Of a stretch of 64,000 bases of DNA, positions 12,758 to 23,701 are shown piece after piece. Positions within the stretch are counted from its first letter, which is position 1. Each line of letters begins with the position of its first letter. The stretch spans positions 55,205,762-55,269,761 of the forward strand of contig NC_053042.1 in assembly GCF_003473485.1 (NCBI RefSeq), read 5' to 3'. The notes under the pieces were generated by a model. The model had not been told where the DNA came from. It saw only the letters and a list, made by a program, of their open reading frames with translations, and did no database searches. The DNA is from Medicago truncatula. Taxonomy: Eukaryota > Streptophyta > Magnoliopsida > Fabales > Fabaceae. A program made the position numbers and the translations under genes.

Positions 12758-12845
12758 ATTGTCTCATCAACTTAGCTCAGTTGGTAACGATTATGCATAA
12801 TATACGCAAGGTCCGATGTTCGAACCCCGAACACCACCCAAAAAA
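12758..12845 (+). mobile_element. Short tRNA-derived SINE with target duplication
   Basis: The A box TAGCTCAGTTGGTAACG is at 12773 and the B box GTTCGAACCCC at about 12819; the element ends in an A run directly after the tRNA-related part. It is flanked by AAACAATTATGTAAA (12743-12757) and AAACAATATGTAAA (from 12846), a near-perfect duplication. The usual non-tRNA 3' half is absent. Confidence 0.65.
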
Positions 12846-13083
12846 ACAATATGTAAACATATCTTAATAAAATTCGATGAATAAAGGGATTAACTTATTC
12901 CAAAAAATAATTAAACGATTTTTTTTTATGGTTAAAAGCATCCATTAATTAAAGGATTAATTCATTTAAAATATTTTTTTTAATAGTTTACATTTGTTCT
13001 CATTTTCTAACATAAATAGATCAATTTAAAACTAAAAAAATAACTAAAATGACTAATTCGGTACAAATATATTTGGCCAATTT

Positions 13084-13123
13084 ATTATTATTTATTGTAA
13101 CAAAAAAGAATTATTATTTATTG
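13084..13123 (+). mobile_element. Tail-only micro-insertion B
   Basis: A 14-bp direct repeat (13084-13097, 13110-13123) surrounds TAACAAAAAAGA. With the last G of the first repeat it shares the word GTAACAAAAAA with insertion A. The repeat is AT-rich, so chance is less easily excluded. Confidence 0.45.
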
Positions 13124-13675
13124 TTTTAAGAGAAAAAACTTTATACTTGTACAAAAAAAAAATTTGGTCAAGTAACTAGAGTGTGCACAATTTAATTGTG
13201 GAAAAGTGGAGTGGTGTCCGGGATTCGAACCCCGACTCCTACATATAAAATGTAATATCTTTATTAGGGGTGTACACGAGTTGGGTTGGGTAGATTTTAG
13301 CCTAACCCGTTACCCAGCCCTTTGATCACACTATGGGTTGGGTTCAACATGGAACCCGCATTTACATAGTCAAAACCGAACCGAACCAATTTTTTTGGGT
13401 TGGTTCAGGTTGGGTTCACAGGTACCCGTTTAATTATAAAAATATTTTTTTGGTTATATTTATTTGCACAAAATAATACTAAATTTTATTTCCCTGCCAA
13501 TTTTCGTAAAATAGACTACATACATACATGTATATATAGCCCCTTAATGCTTTCGTTCATTCATGCTATGCTATGTAACAGTGGTAGCATAATTCATTCA
13601 TTCATACTCATAATATGAAGCACTTAATATAAAATTAATTAATTCATAGTATGAACTATGAAGCACTTCATAATG

Positions 13676-13845
13676 GTACCAAAATTGAGAAAACATACCT
13701 CTTCCACAAAAGCAAAAACAACTTGATGATAGTACCAAAATTGAGAAAACATATCTCTTCCATAAAAGCAAAAACAACTTAATAATAGTGCCGAAATTGA
13801 TAAAACATGTCTCTTCCACAAAAGCAAAAACAGTAGTAGCAAAAT
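13676..13845. repeat. 56-bp tandem repeat, three copies, inside the hAT element
   Basis: Units begin at 13676, 13732 and 13788, each with GTACCAAAATTGAGAAAAC or a close variant followed by CTCTTCCACAAAAGCAAAAA. The 56-bp period is not a multiple of three, so the open frames over it are not conserved coding sequence. It is followed by CAACA/CAGTAG-rich low-complexity DNA to about 14050. Confidence 0.8.
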
Positions 13846-14148
13846 TCAAAATTAAAAACAGTAGCAGCAACATAAAATGCAGTAGCAACAAACATCATCA
13901 CAACAACAATGAATCCAGTCGCATCACATCAACAAAAAATACACCATCAGCAACAACAAGACACAATTCCAGTAGCAGCACAAAAAACATCATCAGCAAC
14001 AGCATATTCAGTAGCAACAACACAGCTGCAAAATACGAACAACAATAAATCCCCCAAACACTACTAAACATAATAATAATTAAACAAATTAGCTAAGAAC
14101 AATAACAAAAACAAATAATAAGAGATCAGTACAACATTAACAGTTACC

Positions 14149-16376
14149 TTAATTTCCGGTATTAGTGATCGTGTTAAGCTCAGTTGAAGTAACGCCGACA
14201 TCAATAGTAACTAATCCAGCCAACTCTAAAAATTTAAACACAAACAATTACTAACAAATATATTTTTTTTGAAGGAATTACTAACAAATATATTTAAAAC
14301 TATAATCAAATATATTTGAAATTAAAAACAAAAGTATCCATACCTAACTCGATCTTTTCCACTTCAATCAACTCGGCATCTAAATCAATGACCTTGGGAG
14401 ATTTGATCCAATTTTGGGTGCAGATCAAAGCTTCAACAATAGAGGGAAAGAACTGTGAATACAGGAATAGACAATATATCGCGTGCTATGCGGGAAAGAA
14501 CATGATATTTATTTGAGTTTACTTTCCAAAAAGTGAGAATGTTAAATCTAAAAACATCATCTTCAGGACCATCCTCCAGATACCTTTCCAACTCAATTTT
14601 TTGTACCTCCAGTTGTTTTTTCTTCACTTTCATTCTGAACATTGTGTCCCAGTCTTCATCTTCTTCATTTCCAGTTGTAGATTGAGATACCATGTTTGAA
14701 GATGAGGCATTAGAACCACCGCTTTCAAGAGAAACAGGATGCAAAGCCTCATAATGCTCAAACAATCTATCAATAAGATTTGTTAACTTCTTCACCATAA
14801 CTTTGGACTTATCTTCACCATACATTTTGTGAGTACAATATACCCAAGCTTATAACGAGGATCAAGATAAATTGCAACAAACAGAAGATAATTTATTGCA
14901 TCACTTTCCCAATACTTGTCAAACTTCAGTTGCATGTTTGCGGTCATGGTTTTTAAAATTGGATCAGTAACATTGTGCCTCCATTTATTCAATGTTTTAT
15001 GAATTTCCATCAATTGCTTGAAAAAAGAGTTAGCAGTAACAATCAATGACCCAGAAAAAGAAGGAGTTGCATCATAAAAAGTCTTCAAGAACTTCACAAA
15101 AACACGGGAACGTTCCCAATCATCATGATCAGGATATCCCCCTAACTCACCACCAAGACTAGTAACAAAGGCATCATCAGCATGTTCTAAACGATAAAAC
15201 ACATGTTTATATTTTTCAGCAATGTTCAACATAAGATAGGTAGAATTCCACCTAGTCACTACATCAAGTGTTAACATTGCTTTAGAACATACACCTACAT
15301 AATCTGCACACTTCTTGAAAGTGGCCAATCTACTTAGATAACTCTTTTAATCCATTTTAGAGAGAACATATATACACGTATTTCCATATTTTATTTTTTG
15401 ACAAACTTACATGCAGCCCTGATTTTCTGGATAGATGCATCAGTATCTTTTAATCCATCAAGTACAATTAAGTTCAATATGCGAGCACAACATCTCATAT
15501 GCAAGTACTCTCCATTAAATAAGGTACGACCATTCCAAACCCTCACGCCTCTATTTAAATAATTAATGGCCAAGTTGTTGGCACTTGCATTGTCAACAGT
15601 AACCCAACAAATAGACCTAATACCCCAGTCCTTCATGCAATTTTCTAAGGCTATTCCTATGGTTTTACCTTTATGGTCAGCAATTAAATTGAAACTCAAT
15701 ATTTTTTTCTTCAAAACCCACTCATCACGAATATAATGAGCTGTCACACACATATAATTCATGTTTTGAATTGATGTCCAAGTATCAGTTGTAAGAGACA
15801 CTATTTGATTATTTGCAGACAACAAAGATTTCAAGGTTTCTTTCTCATCAAAGTACAACCTCAAACAATCTCTAGCAATGGAGACACGAGAAGGAATTTA
15901 AAATTATGGTTGAGCCTCACCCATGAACATCTTAAATCCTTCGTTTTCAGCATGTTTAAAAGGAAGCTCTTCAATAATAATCATTTTCGCAAGTGCCAAT
16001 CTAGTCTTCTCTTGACTAAAATCAACAAGTTTTAAAACTAATACTGTTAGGGTCATCCTCACTCCCTATTCTAATGGCTAAAGTCTTTTGTTTTTTTATC
16101 AACTACCCTATATGGGTTTTTTAGGCACACCTTTAAATGTTTCCCTAGGTTAGTTGTGCCATGACTAAAACTATTTGCGGCATATTCCACAATACTTACA
16201 CACAACCAAATTTTTATTCCTATTAAAATGTTTTCAAACTTTAGAACGCCTTTGAGTTTTTTTTTTGGTTCGCTTACCGTTGTAGCAGCTCCTACCTCAG
16301 TTACAGCCCCTGCCTCTGTTACTTCCTCATCTTGTCCTTGTTGTAAGTGAGCTTCTTGCACTCCTTCCACTTCCAT
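14149..16376 (-). pseudogene. hAT transposase (BED finger, RICESLEEPER/DAYSLEEPER type), degenerate
   Basis: Read from the right: start near 16374, an acidic leader, then a BED zinc finger. The finger keeps NLGKH and the following Cys, but its first Cys pair is not recognisable. A decayed stretch with in-frame stops follows (15865-16070). The RNase-H-like core comes next (15391-15864), with TTDTWTS and TVDNASANN carrying the two visible catalytic Asp. The middle domain is 14792-15328. The hATC dimerisation region is 14390-14825, with a final short exon ending in a stop at 14149-14151. The hATC block that normally reads SE..FS plus about 20 residues is missing: the sequence jumps from IPVFTV straight to PSIVEALICTQNW. 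The stops and this deletion make it inactive. An untranslated leader exon is likely around 16940-17075. Confidence 0.85.
14246..14295 (-). mobile_element. Tail-only micro-insertion C (within the hAT element)
   Basis: A 20-bp perfect direct repeat (14246-14265, 14276-14295) encloses TTTTTGAAGG, which on the minus strand reads CCTTCAAAAA. Confidence 0.6.
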
Positions 16377-17536
16377 TTCTACAACAATTTTGAACAATTA
16401 TGATTAAAACAACATCAAAAGAAAATAGACAGCGTATCATCTTTGAATAATATTTACATAAACAAAACTTTTTCAAAATACATACACCAGCTAGAATTAA
16501 GTTTGATGATACTTTTATTTTTTTTATTTTACAGAACTGATGAAGTAATTAGCTGATGAAGTAATTAGATGCGGTTTAACTATATTTGATAAAATCATGA
16601 AAAGTCTTATGGTTTAAAAAAATCACCAATTGCATTATGAAACTCATGAAATCGACATAGAGATTTGAACACACACATACCCACCCTCATAAAATGAGTC
16701 AAATTCTTACTAATTTCAACTTTTTTTCGTTGGGTTAAATAAACCTTTCCAAATCATATAAAAGATGTATTGAAATAATAAAAGGATCCATATATCATAT
16801 AAAAGATGAATTGAAACAATAAATAGGTTGTGGTATTAGCTTCGGATAAGTAAATACAAACTAAGGGGTTGACAGATGAATGAAGAAGGATCAATATATC
16901 ATAACCATGAGAGAATTAATAAGTAAAAATAGCGTTACCTGGTCCGCGGAAGAGAGAACTGAGAAGGAAACTTGAAGTTTTGAAGTTGAATGGAGAAGAA
17001 GAGAGAACTCTGCAGCGACGACTAGGGTTTCTATGTTTGGGAAAATGAAATGAGGGAAGACTGAAGAAAACATGGTTTTATTGTGTTAATGTTTGGGCTC
17101 AACATTGGGTTTGGGTTGGGCTAAGCACATATTAAAAAAATAATAGCACTAGTTATACGGGTATACAAGTTGGGTGTACGGGTATATCGGTTGGTAAACC
17201 AAAACCCAATAACCGAACCAAAGCTAATGGGTTCATGCGGGTTGGATCGGGTTAGACCCGAACCATACTGGGTTCGGGTAAATTTTGAGTTGGGTTGGTT
17301 TAGATTGCGGGGACCGCCGGTCGACCCGTACCTGTGTACACCCCTAATCTTTATCAATTAAGTTAAACTTAATGGGATTAAAAAAAAAAACTTTATTATA
17401 CTCGGTCATATTTTTTTTGGTTACAATTATACTCCATCATATAATATAATAATATGTTGCGAAAAAATAAAAAATAAAAAATAAAAAAAAACATTAAACG
17501 CTCGATTCCTGTTCGTTTCACTCTGTCTAAATAGCG

Positions 17537-17578
17537 AACCCTAAATCCCTTTTCTCTCTCTAAAAAGAACAACCCTAA
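17537..17578 (+). promoter_or_regulatory. Two telo-boxes in the ABCE1 leader
   Basis: AACCCTAA occurs at 17537-17544 and again at 17571-17578, about 160-200 bp before the start codon and next to CT-rich leader sequence. Such boxes are common in promoters of plant translation genes. Confidence 0.6.
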
Positions 17579-17735
17579 TTCCCCAACACTCCCATTCCCT
17601 AATTCACTTCTCTCTCTCTCCATTCGGTAAGCTCTTCAATTTCGCATTCTCCCTCAATTCAATTCGATTCCATTCCATTCAGTTTCTGATTGTAATTTGG
17701 GATTTAGGTTTTTTTGTTGCGTCGCCGTTGTCAAC

Positions 17736-20700
17736 ATGTCGGATCGATTGACACGTATTGCCATCGTTAGCAACGACAGATGCAAACCCAAAAAGTGTCG
17801 TCAAGAATGTAAGAAGAGTTGTCCTGTCGTCAGAACCGGTTAGTAACATCACATCCCTTTTTTTCAGATTTCATCTTCATTTTGTGTTAGTCTTAGTATG
17901 TTAATTAATCAATCAATCGACAAACCATCATTTTAATTTAATTTTATTATAGGAAGATTATGTGTTGAGGTTACCTCTGCTTCGAAAATTGCTTACATAT
18001 CTGAGGAATTGTGCATTGGATGTGGTATCTGTGTTAAGGTATTATTCACTTTTTTAATGATGCTCGCTTTGTGTGTCTGTTCATATCTTTGAGTGTTAAT
18101 TTATGGGTTTATGTGATGATGATATTGCTGTAGAAATGTCCTTTTGAAGCTATCCAAATTATCAACTTGCCAAAGGATTTGGACAAAGATACCACTCATA
18201 GATACGGTCCTAATACTTTTAAGCTACACAGGTTTGTGTGCAGTGTTGCGTTTGTCGACTTATGTTTTTATGTTTTGCTTTTTAATTAATAGAAGAATTG
18301 TAATTATAATTGTAATTGCAGGTTGCCGGTTCCCAGGCCGGGGCAAGTGCTTGGTTTGGTTGGGACAAATGGAATTGGGAAGTCGACTGCACTTAAGGTT
18401 TTGGCTGGAAAATTAAAGCCCAACTTGGGTCGTTTCACAGTAAGAACCAAAATTAGCCGTTTTTTTAGTTGTGGATAGACATGTATTGAGGTTTCTTTGT
18501 ATTCATTTTTTATTTTCTTTTTTTCCATTTGCAGGAACCCCCTGATTGGCAGGAAATTTTAACCCATTTTCGAGGATCTGAATTGCAGAATTACTTTACT
18601 CGCATTCTAGAGGATGATTTGAAGGTGATGTTTATGTCCTTATTCAATATTGTTAGCCATAAGCACTACAGTAATACAAATTTGAAAGCCTTTTAATATA
18701 GAATGTAAGAATTGTTTGAAAGCGTTATGTTGGAATTTCCGCCTTCATTGCGGCTCTCCCCTAGCCGCCTAATTGTGGCATTTGGATTGCCTTCATTGCT
18801 GCCTCCAACACCTTCATTGTGTTGGGTGTGAAAGGGGTGGATTTAGTCCGACATTACCTAGAGATATGCCATGTGTAGTGTTTATATAGCATGGGCAGCC
18901 CTCGCTTTAAAAGTCGAAGGTTGAGTTAGGCTCAACCCAAAGATTTAAGACATCATACTCCATCACTAGTTATATATGATTTCATGTTTCAGCACTGATC
19001 CTTCACTAGAAGTAAACGTAGTGTTCATTATAATAATCACTACAGAATTCTTTATCCTTTATTTTTGAAAAACATTCTTATCTTTACATGATAGCCTAAC
19101 AATCTAACATTAATCGTGCTTAAAATTTTCTGAATGTTCATTCATTTAAATTTAAATTGAGCTGTTTTTGAAATTTGTATTGAGAAGATAGTGACACTGA
19201 TTATTTTTTTTTTCCGTTTATTCCTTCTGGCCTCTAATCATGCTTATTTCAATATACATCGTAATACAGGCTATCATCAAGCCTCAGTATGTTGACCACA
19301 TTCCAAAAGCTGTGCAAGGGAATGTGGGGCAGGTGCTAGACCAAAAAAATGAGAGAGACATGAAGGAAAGGCTTTGTGCTGATCTTGAGCTTAATCAAGT
19401 TATAGATCGTAATGTTGGTGATCTTTCAGGGGGTGAGCTCCAAAGGTTTGCCATTGCGGTTGTTGCCATCCAAAATGCTGAGATATACATGTTTGATGAA
19501 CCTTCCAGTTATCTTGATGTGAAACAGAGGCTGAAAGCTGCCCAAGTTGTTCGATCATTGCTCAGGCCTAATAGGTTTTTTAATTTCCTCTGTAGCTTCT
19601 GCTTTATATATTTGTGATATCACTATGTGCACTGTCATTGATTTTTGTCAAGATAAATCTTTATTTTATTTGAATTCCTCTTGTTTTTTTTTTTCAGCTA
19701 TGTAATTGTTGTTGAGCATGATCTTAGTGTTTTGGACTACTTATCAGACTTTATTTGCTGTTTATATGGCAAACCTGGTGCATATGGTGTTGTAACACTT
19801 CCTTTCTCAGTCAGAGAAGGAATTAATATCTTCTTGTCCGGCTTTGTTCCAACAGAAAATCTTAGGTTTCGAGAGGTTTCTCTTACTTTCAAGGTATATA
19901 TATAATATATCTCCTACCTCCCATTTACGGAATATAAAGCCAATTTGGGTGGGGAAAATGAATAGTGCAGTACGGAGATCGATTCAATTGTGTTTTTCTC
20001 AACATAGCAAAAACATAAATGATTAAAGTGCTGAAAATATTAGGTTTCTGAATATATTCAGCAAAATTTCCCCATTTAAATAAACACATCACAATTATTT
20101 CCTTTTGTGTTGCATCATTTATATTAGATTAAATTATATTGCCATTAAAAAAATATTAAATTATATTGTTAGTCCGTATATTGTGGTAAGTTTTTTATTT
20201 AGCTCTAACAATTTCCTACATATACATTTTTTCTAAATAAGCCCATAATCACTAATTTTTATTTAATTATCTAATATCTAAAAAAACTTAGATGATGTAC
20301 AGAAACTAATCGAGAGATGTTATTTTCACAAAACATTAATGAATCATGAATGTAAAGCGGGTCTACAGGGTAATTAGGACATATGAGCCACTTATTTTTG
20401 CACCTCGAAATGAGAATATTCTAATAAATTAGATATCGGTGCTTAATTTTCATTAATGTAAATTTCAATTCTCTATTTTAAATAAAATAGATGAATTTTA
20501 TTGATTTAACCTTGCTCTGATGTTGTGTTTAGGTTGCAGAGACTCCACAGGAAACTGCCGAGGAAGCTCAAACTTATGCTCGATACAAATACCCAACCAT
20601 GACCAAAACTCAAGGCAATTTCAGGCTTCATGTAGTTGAAGGAGAATTTACAGATTCACAGATTATTGTGATGTTGGGCGAGAATGGGACAGGAAAGACA

Positions 20701-22151
20701 ACATTCATTCGTATGCTGGTATTATTCTAGTCTTTTATTTCTTTTTCTAACTGCATAATTCTTCATATATGTATTCACCTTCTCCTTTTGTTCAGGCTGG
20801 TTTGTTGAAACCTGACACTATAGAAGGTGGATCTGATGTAGAGATGCCTGAGTTCAACGTATCATACAAACCTCAGAAAATTAGCCCAAAGTCCCAATTA
20901 TCTGTTAGACACTTGCTACATCAAAGAATCCGTGATGCCTACACTCATCCCCAGTTTATATCAGATGTGATGAAGCCACTACTTATTGAACAGTTGATGG
21001 ACCAAGAGGTTCAGAATCTTTCTGGTGGAGAGTTGCAAAGAGTTGCCTTATGCCTTTGTCTTGGAAAGGTATTTTATGTTTCATCCTTGAGATTTTTTTT
21101 TTAGGCCACATCCTTGAGATTGCTTATGCACCTTAGTTCTTGTGTCTGTCCTGTCTTTTCTTCCCCTTCTACATTCTTGAATACATTCGTAGTTTCTTAT
21201 ATACCAGCGTAATTTGGCTCTTTGAATGATTTACTTTATATTGATAACAAAATCAATAGAGTATATCTTATATCTTATGAAATCTATGATTTGCTGTGAT
21301 TTGTTATGTTTGTTCTTCAACTGCTGTTTATTTCTTCAATGGTTGAAATGTTGTACTTCCCACACTAGAGAAGCCAACTCTGTGTTGGTGATGTCAGCTG
21401 TTTTTTTTTTTCTTTCAAAATATGCAATATAAACGAGTTAAATGCTAAACATGTGTTGATTTTCTTGGAAACTTGGATTTGTTGTGATTGTTATATTTCT
21501 ATCTGTTAAATGTATACATTTTATTTCAAACAAAATATTAATTGAATTCACATTCCATTACTGTTCTACTATAGCAACCTGCAGACATCTATTTGCGATG
21601 ATGTTGAGGCAAGATTTTTGGAACTATACCATTTTATTTCTAATCAGTTGCTATTGTCCTACAACAACAGCCTGCAGACATCTATCTGATAGATGAGCCA
21701 AGTGCATATCTTGATTCCGAACAGCGTATTGTTGCTGCAAAAGTCATCAAGAGGTTTATTCTTCATGCAAAGAAAACAGCCTTTATCGTTGAGCATGATT
21801 TCATCATGGCAACTTATCTTGCTGACAGAGTTATTGTTTATGAGGGTCAACCTTCAATTGACTGTACTGCAAATTGTCCACAATCATTGCTGACCGGGAT
21901 GAACCTTTTCTTATCTGTAAGTGTCGTTGTTTTTCAATGGTTTCATTAATTCATTCCGTTTTAAAAATTTAGGGTATCACGAAAGTTAAAATTTAAAAAG
22001 TATGATATGTCTAATCTAATCACTGTTGCAGCATCTTGATATCACATTTAGAAGAGACCCAACTAATTTCCGCCCAAGGATCAACAAACTTGAATCAACA
22101 AAGGACAGAGAGCAAAAGAATGCTGGCTCTTATTATTACCTCGATGACTGA
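17736..22151 (+). CDS. ABCE2: ABCE1 / RNase L inhibitor, ribosome-recycling ATPase
   Basis: Complete gene. Exons: 17736-17838, 17953-18038, 18134-18231, 18322-18439, 18535-18624, 19270-19574, 19698-19893, 20533-20718, 20796-21068, 21671-21916 and 22032-22151. They total 1,821 bp, or 606 residues, close to the usual length of about 605. The N-terminus carries two 4Fe-4S motifs ([12 protein letters not shown] and [12 protein letters not shown]). Then come two ABC cassettes: Walker [10 protein letters not shown] with signature LSGGELQR and FDEPSSYLD, and Walker [10 protein letters not shown] with signature LSGGELQR and IDEPSAYLD. The His switches sit in VEHDLSV and VEHDFIM. The protein splits post-termination ribosomes in the cytosol and acts in ribosome biogenesis. 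All key residues are present, so it should be functional. RLI1 versus RLI2 cannot be separated here. Confidence 0.97.
20128..20168 (+). mobile_element. Tail-only micro-insertion D (ABCE1 intron)
   Basis: A 14-bp repeat (20128-20141, 20155-20168) flanks CCATTAAAAAAAT. It is AT-rich, so moderately supported. Confidence 0.45.
21082..21121 (-). mobile_element. Tail-only micro-insertion E (ABCE1 intron)
   Basis: A 13-bp perfect repeat (CATCCTTGAGATT at 21082-21094 and 21109-21121) flanks a T run plus AGGCCA; on the minus strand the insert reads TGGCCTAAAAAAAA. It starts 14 bp after the exon 9 donor. Confidence 0.6.
21575..21592 (+). repeat. Partial duplicate of an ABCE1 acceptor/exon start
   Basis: CCTGCAGACATCTAT at 21578-21592 repeats the first 15 bases of the exon starting at 21671. 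The upstream copy has no AG directly before it, but an ATAG lies 3 bases upstream of the CCT. The exon copy breaks off after 15 bases. Confidence 0.7.
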
Positions 22152-22849
22152 GTTTATACTCAAAAGGTAGGTTTGTTATTGCTCTTGGAACAAAACCTAC
22201 CTTTCACTGCAACTGAAAACTGAGTCCATTTTATTTTGTTGCAGTCTGCTCTTTTGCCAATGTAACAGTGCATCAAATTGAGCCTTTTCCTCGAATCTCA
22301 GCTTTAATTTATTTGATGCCTTGCCATAAAAGTTGGTCTTTTTCCGTTGAAGGCATATTTTCAACGGATTGAATAGTCTACATGTGGGCAGGACATATGT
22401 TGGTTGATACATGTTTCTGTAATGTTTAATGCTTTTGCTCATGACCAGTATTTTTTTTTTTGAGGGGATGACCAGTTTTGTTATGCTTTGATGGGTGAGT
22501 CTGATTAGTACTCAGATTTATATCGGTCGTGGTTTCACATGATGTTCTTTGTGATTCATTACGCCACAGATTTAGTTTATGGTCATCATCATGGCCTTCA
22601 TAATTCGATCAGTTGGATATGTAACAAAGTTATACCTTCACTCCCATGCTGATTTTGATAGATAGTTTCTTTTTGGAATATAGCCCTGTTGAGAGGTTTT
22701 TTATTTTAATGGTTATCATAAAATATTTTGCTGAAATTGCAGGTGGCTGTTTAATGTGAATATTTAGAAGCATTATTATATTCATTCCCTGTAATGTATT
22801 TTACGAATGATTTAACAAGTACACTAGACATATGAATTAAAAACAATTA
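22152..22849. other. ABCE1 3' UTR and short spacer
   Basis: No gene is visible between the ABCE1 stop and the Harbinger element. The only structure is micro-insertion F at 22441-22476. Confidence 0.5.
22441..22476 (-). mobile_element. Tail-only micro-insertion F
   Basis: ATGACCAGT occurs at 22441-22449 and 22468-22476, around a T run followed by GAGGGG; on the minus strand the insert is CCCCTC plus A run. The duplication is short (9 bp). Confidence 0.5.
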
Positions 22850-23051
22850 GAGCATGTACAATGGTTAAAACCATTCAACAACACTCAACACCCACTTTTT
22901 CAAGGCATGTTCTATGGTACACCCAACAATTTGAGTGTATTGGTACACCAAATTCTTAAATTAATAGTTAAATGAGTTATTTTTTGTAGGAAAATTATTT
23001 TCTATCACCTATAATTATAATAACTAAATCTTATTTACCAAAATTGCAACG

Positions 23052-23103
23052 CAATAAAATTTGATTTTTCTTTGTAACCAAAACAATAAAATTTGATTTT
23101 TCT
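23052..23103 (+). mobile_element. Tail-only micro-insertion G (within the Harbinger element)
   Basis: A 20-bp perfect repeat (23052-23071, 23084-23103) flanks TTGTAACCAAAA. The insert shares the TTGTAAC word with insertion A. It lies inside the Harbinger element, so it either post-dates that insertion or travelled with it. Confidence 0.6.
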
Positions 23104-23701
23104 GAATTCTTATTACTCATAATAGAGAATTTTGAGTATTTTTTACAATAAAATGTAAAAATTAGTATATGATTTTTATAAAAAATGAAATGATGTTTTT
23201 TTTTTCATATAAAATGATATTTTCTAAAATATATATGTCAACAAACACCTATTTTCTTCATAAAAAATGATAGTTAATTTATAAAAATTGAAAGTGAGAG
23301 TACCGGTACCCCGTAATTTACGGGTGTACCATAGAAGTCTCCCTTTTTCAATTTTCAACACTCCACATCATTTTTTCTCTCTTAATTAAACACTTATTCA
23401 ACTTTTACCCTCTCCAATGGTTTTTTCATTCAGCACTGTATCACACCACCTTTTATTTTTTTATTCTTATTTATTTTTATAATTACATAAAATTACAATT
23501 ATCGATTATAATTAAATTAAAATACAAAACTCTTGACAATTTTTTTTTCTAAAAACAATTTATTTAAATAATTTATTTTTATTTTCTTAACTTAAAATGC
23601 AATGCAAGAAACTAAGCACGCGACACACAAATAGCTTAAAATGCAAGACAACAACCAAGTGCTTAACACAAGTAGTTTATTTAGTACCATACAAATCATC
23701 T

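Larger units (their letters stand above)
13265..17346 (-). mobile_element. hAT DNA transposon, 4,082 bp, with target duplication
   Basis: The terminal inverted repeats are TAGGGGTGTACAC (13265) and GTGTACACCCCTA (ending 17346). A perfect 8-bp duplication ATCTTTAT flanks them (13257-13264 and 17347-17354), the hAT signature. Both subterminal regions, about 150-200 bp, are packed with GGGTTGGGTT/AACCCGAACC words that probably bind the transposase. The body encodes a broken transposase on the minus strand. A 56-bp unit repeated three times and a CAA/CAG-rich tract lie near the left end. Confidence 0.92.
13147..17384 (-). mobile_element. SINE interrupted by the hAT element
   Basis: Read on the minus strand, the right part (17355-17384) carries the A-box region. 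The left part (13147-13256) carries the B box (GGGGTTCGAATCCC) and the 3' end, CTAGTTACTTGACC then A and T runs. The flanks AAAAAACTTTATAC (13133-13146) and AAAAAACTTTATTA (17385-17398) are the SINE's own target duplication. The hAT element, with its ATCTTTAT duplication, splits it near the A box. Confidence 0.75.

Noticed and set aside
13788..14048. 86-codon Ser/Asn-rich frame in the hAT element
   Set aside because: It is read through CAA/CAG low-complexity sequence and a 56-bp repeat whose period breaks frame; opposite strand to the transposase.
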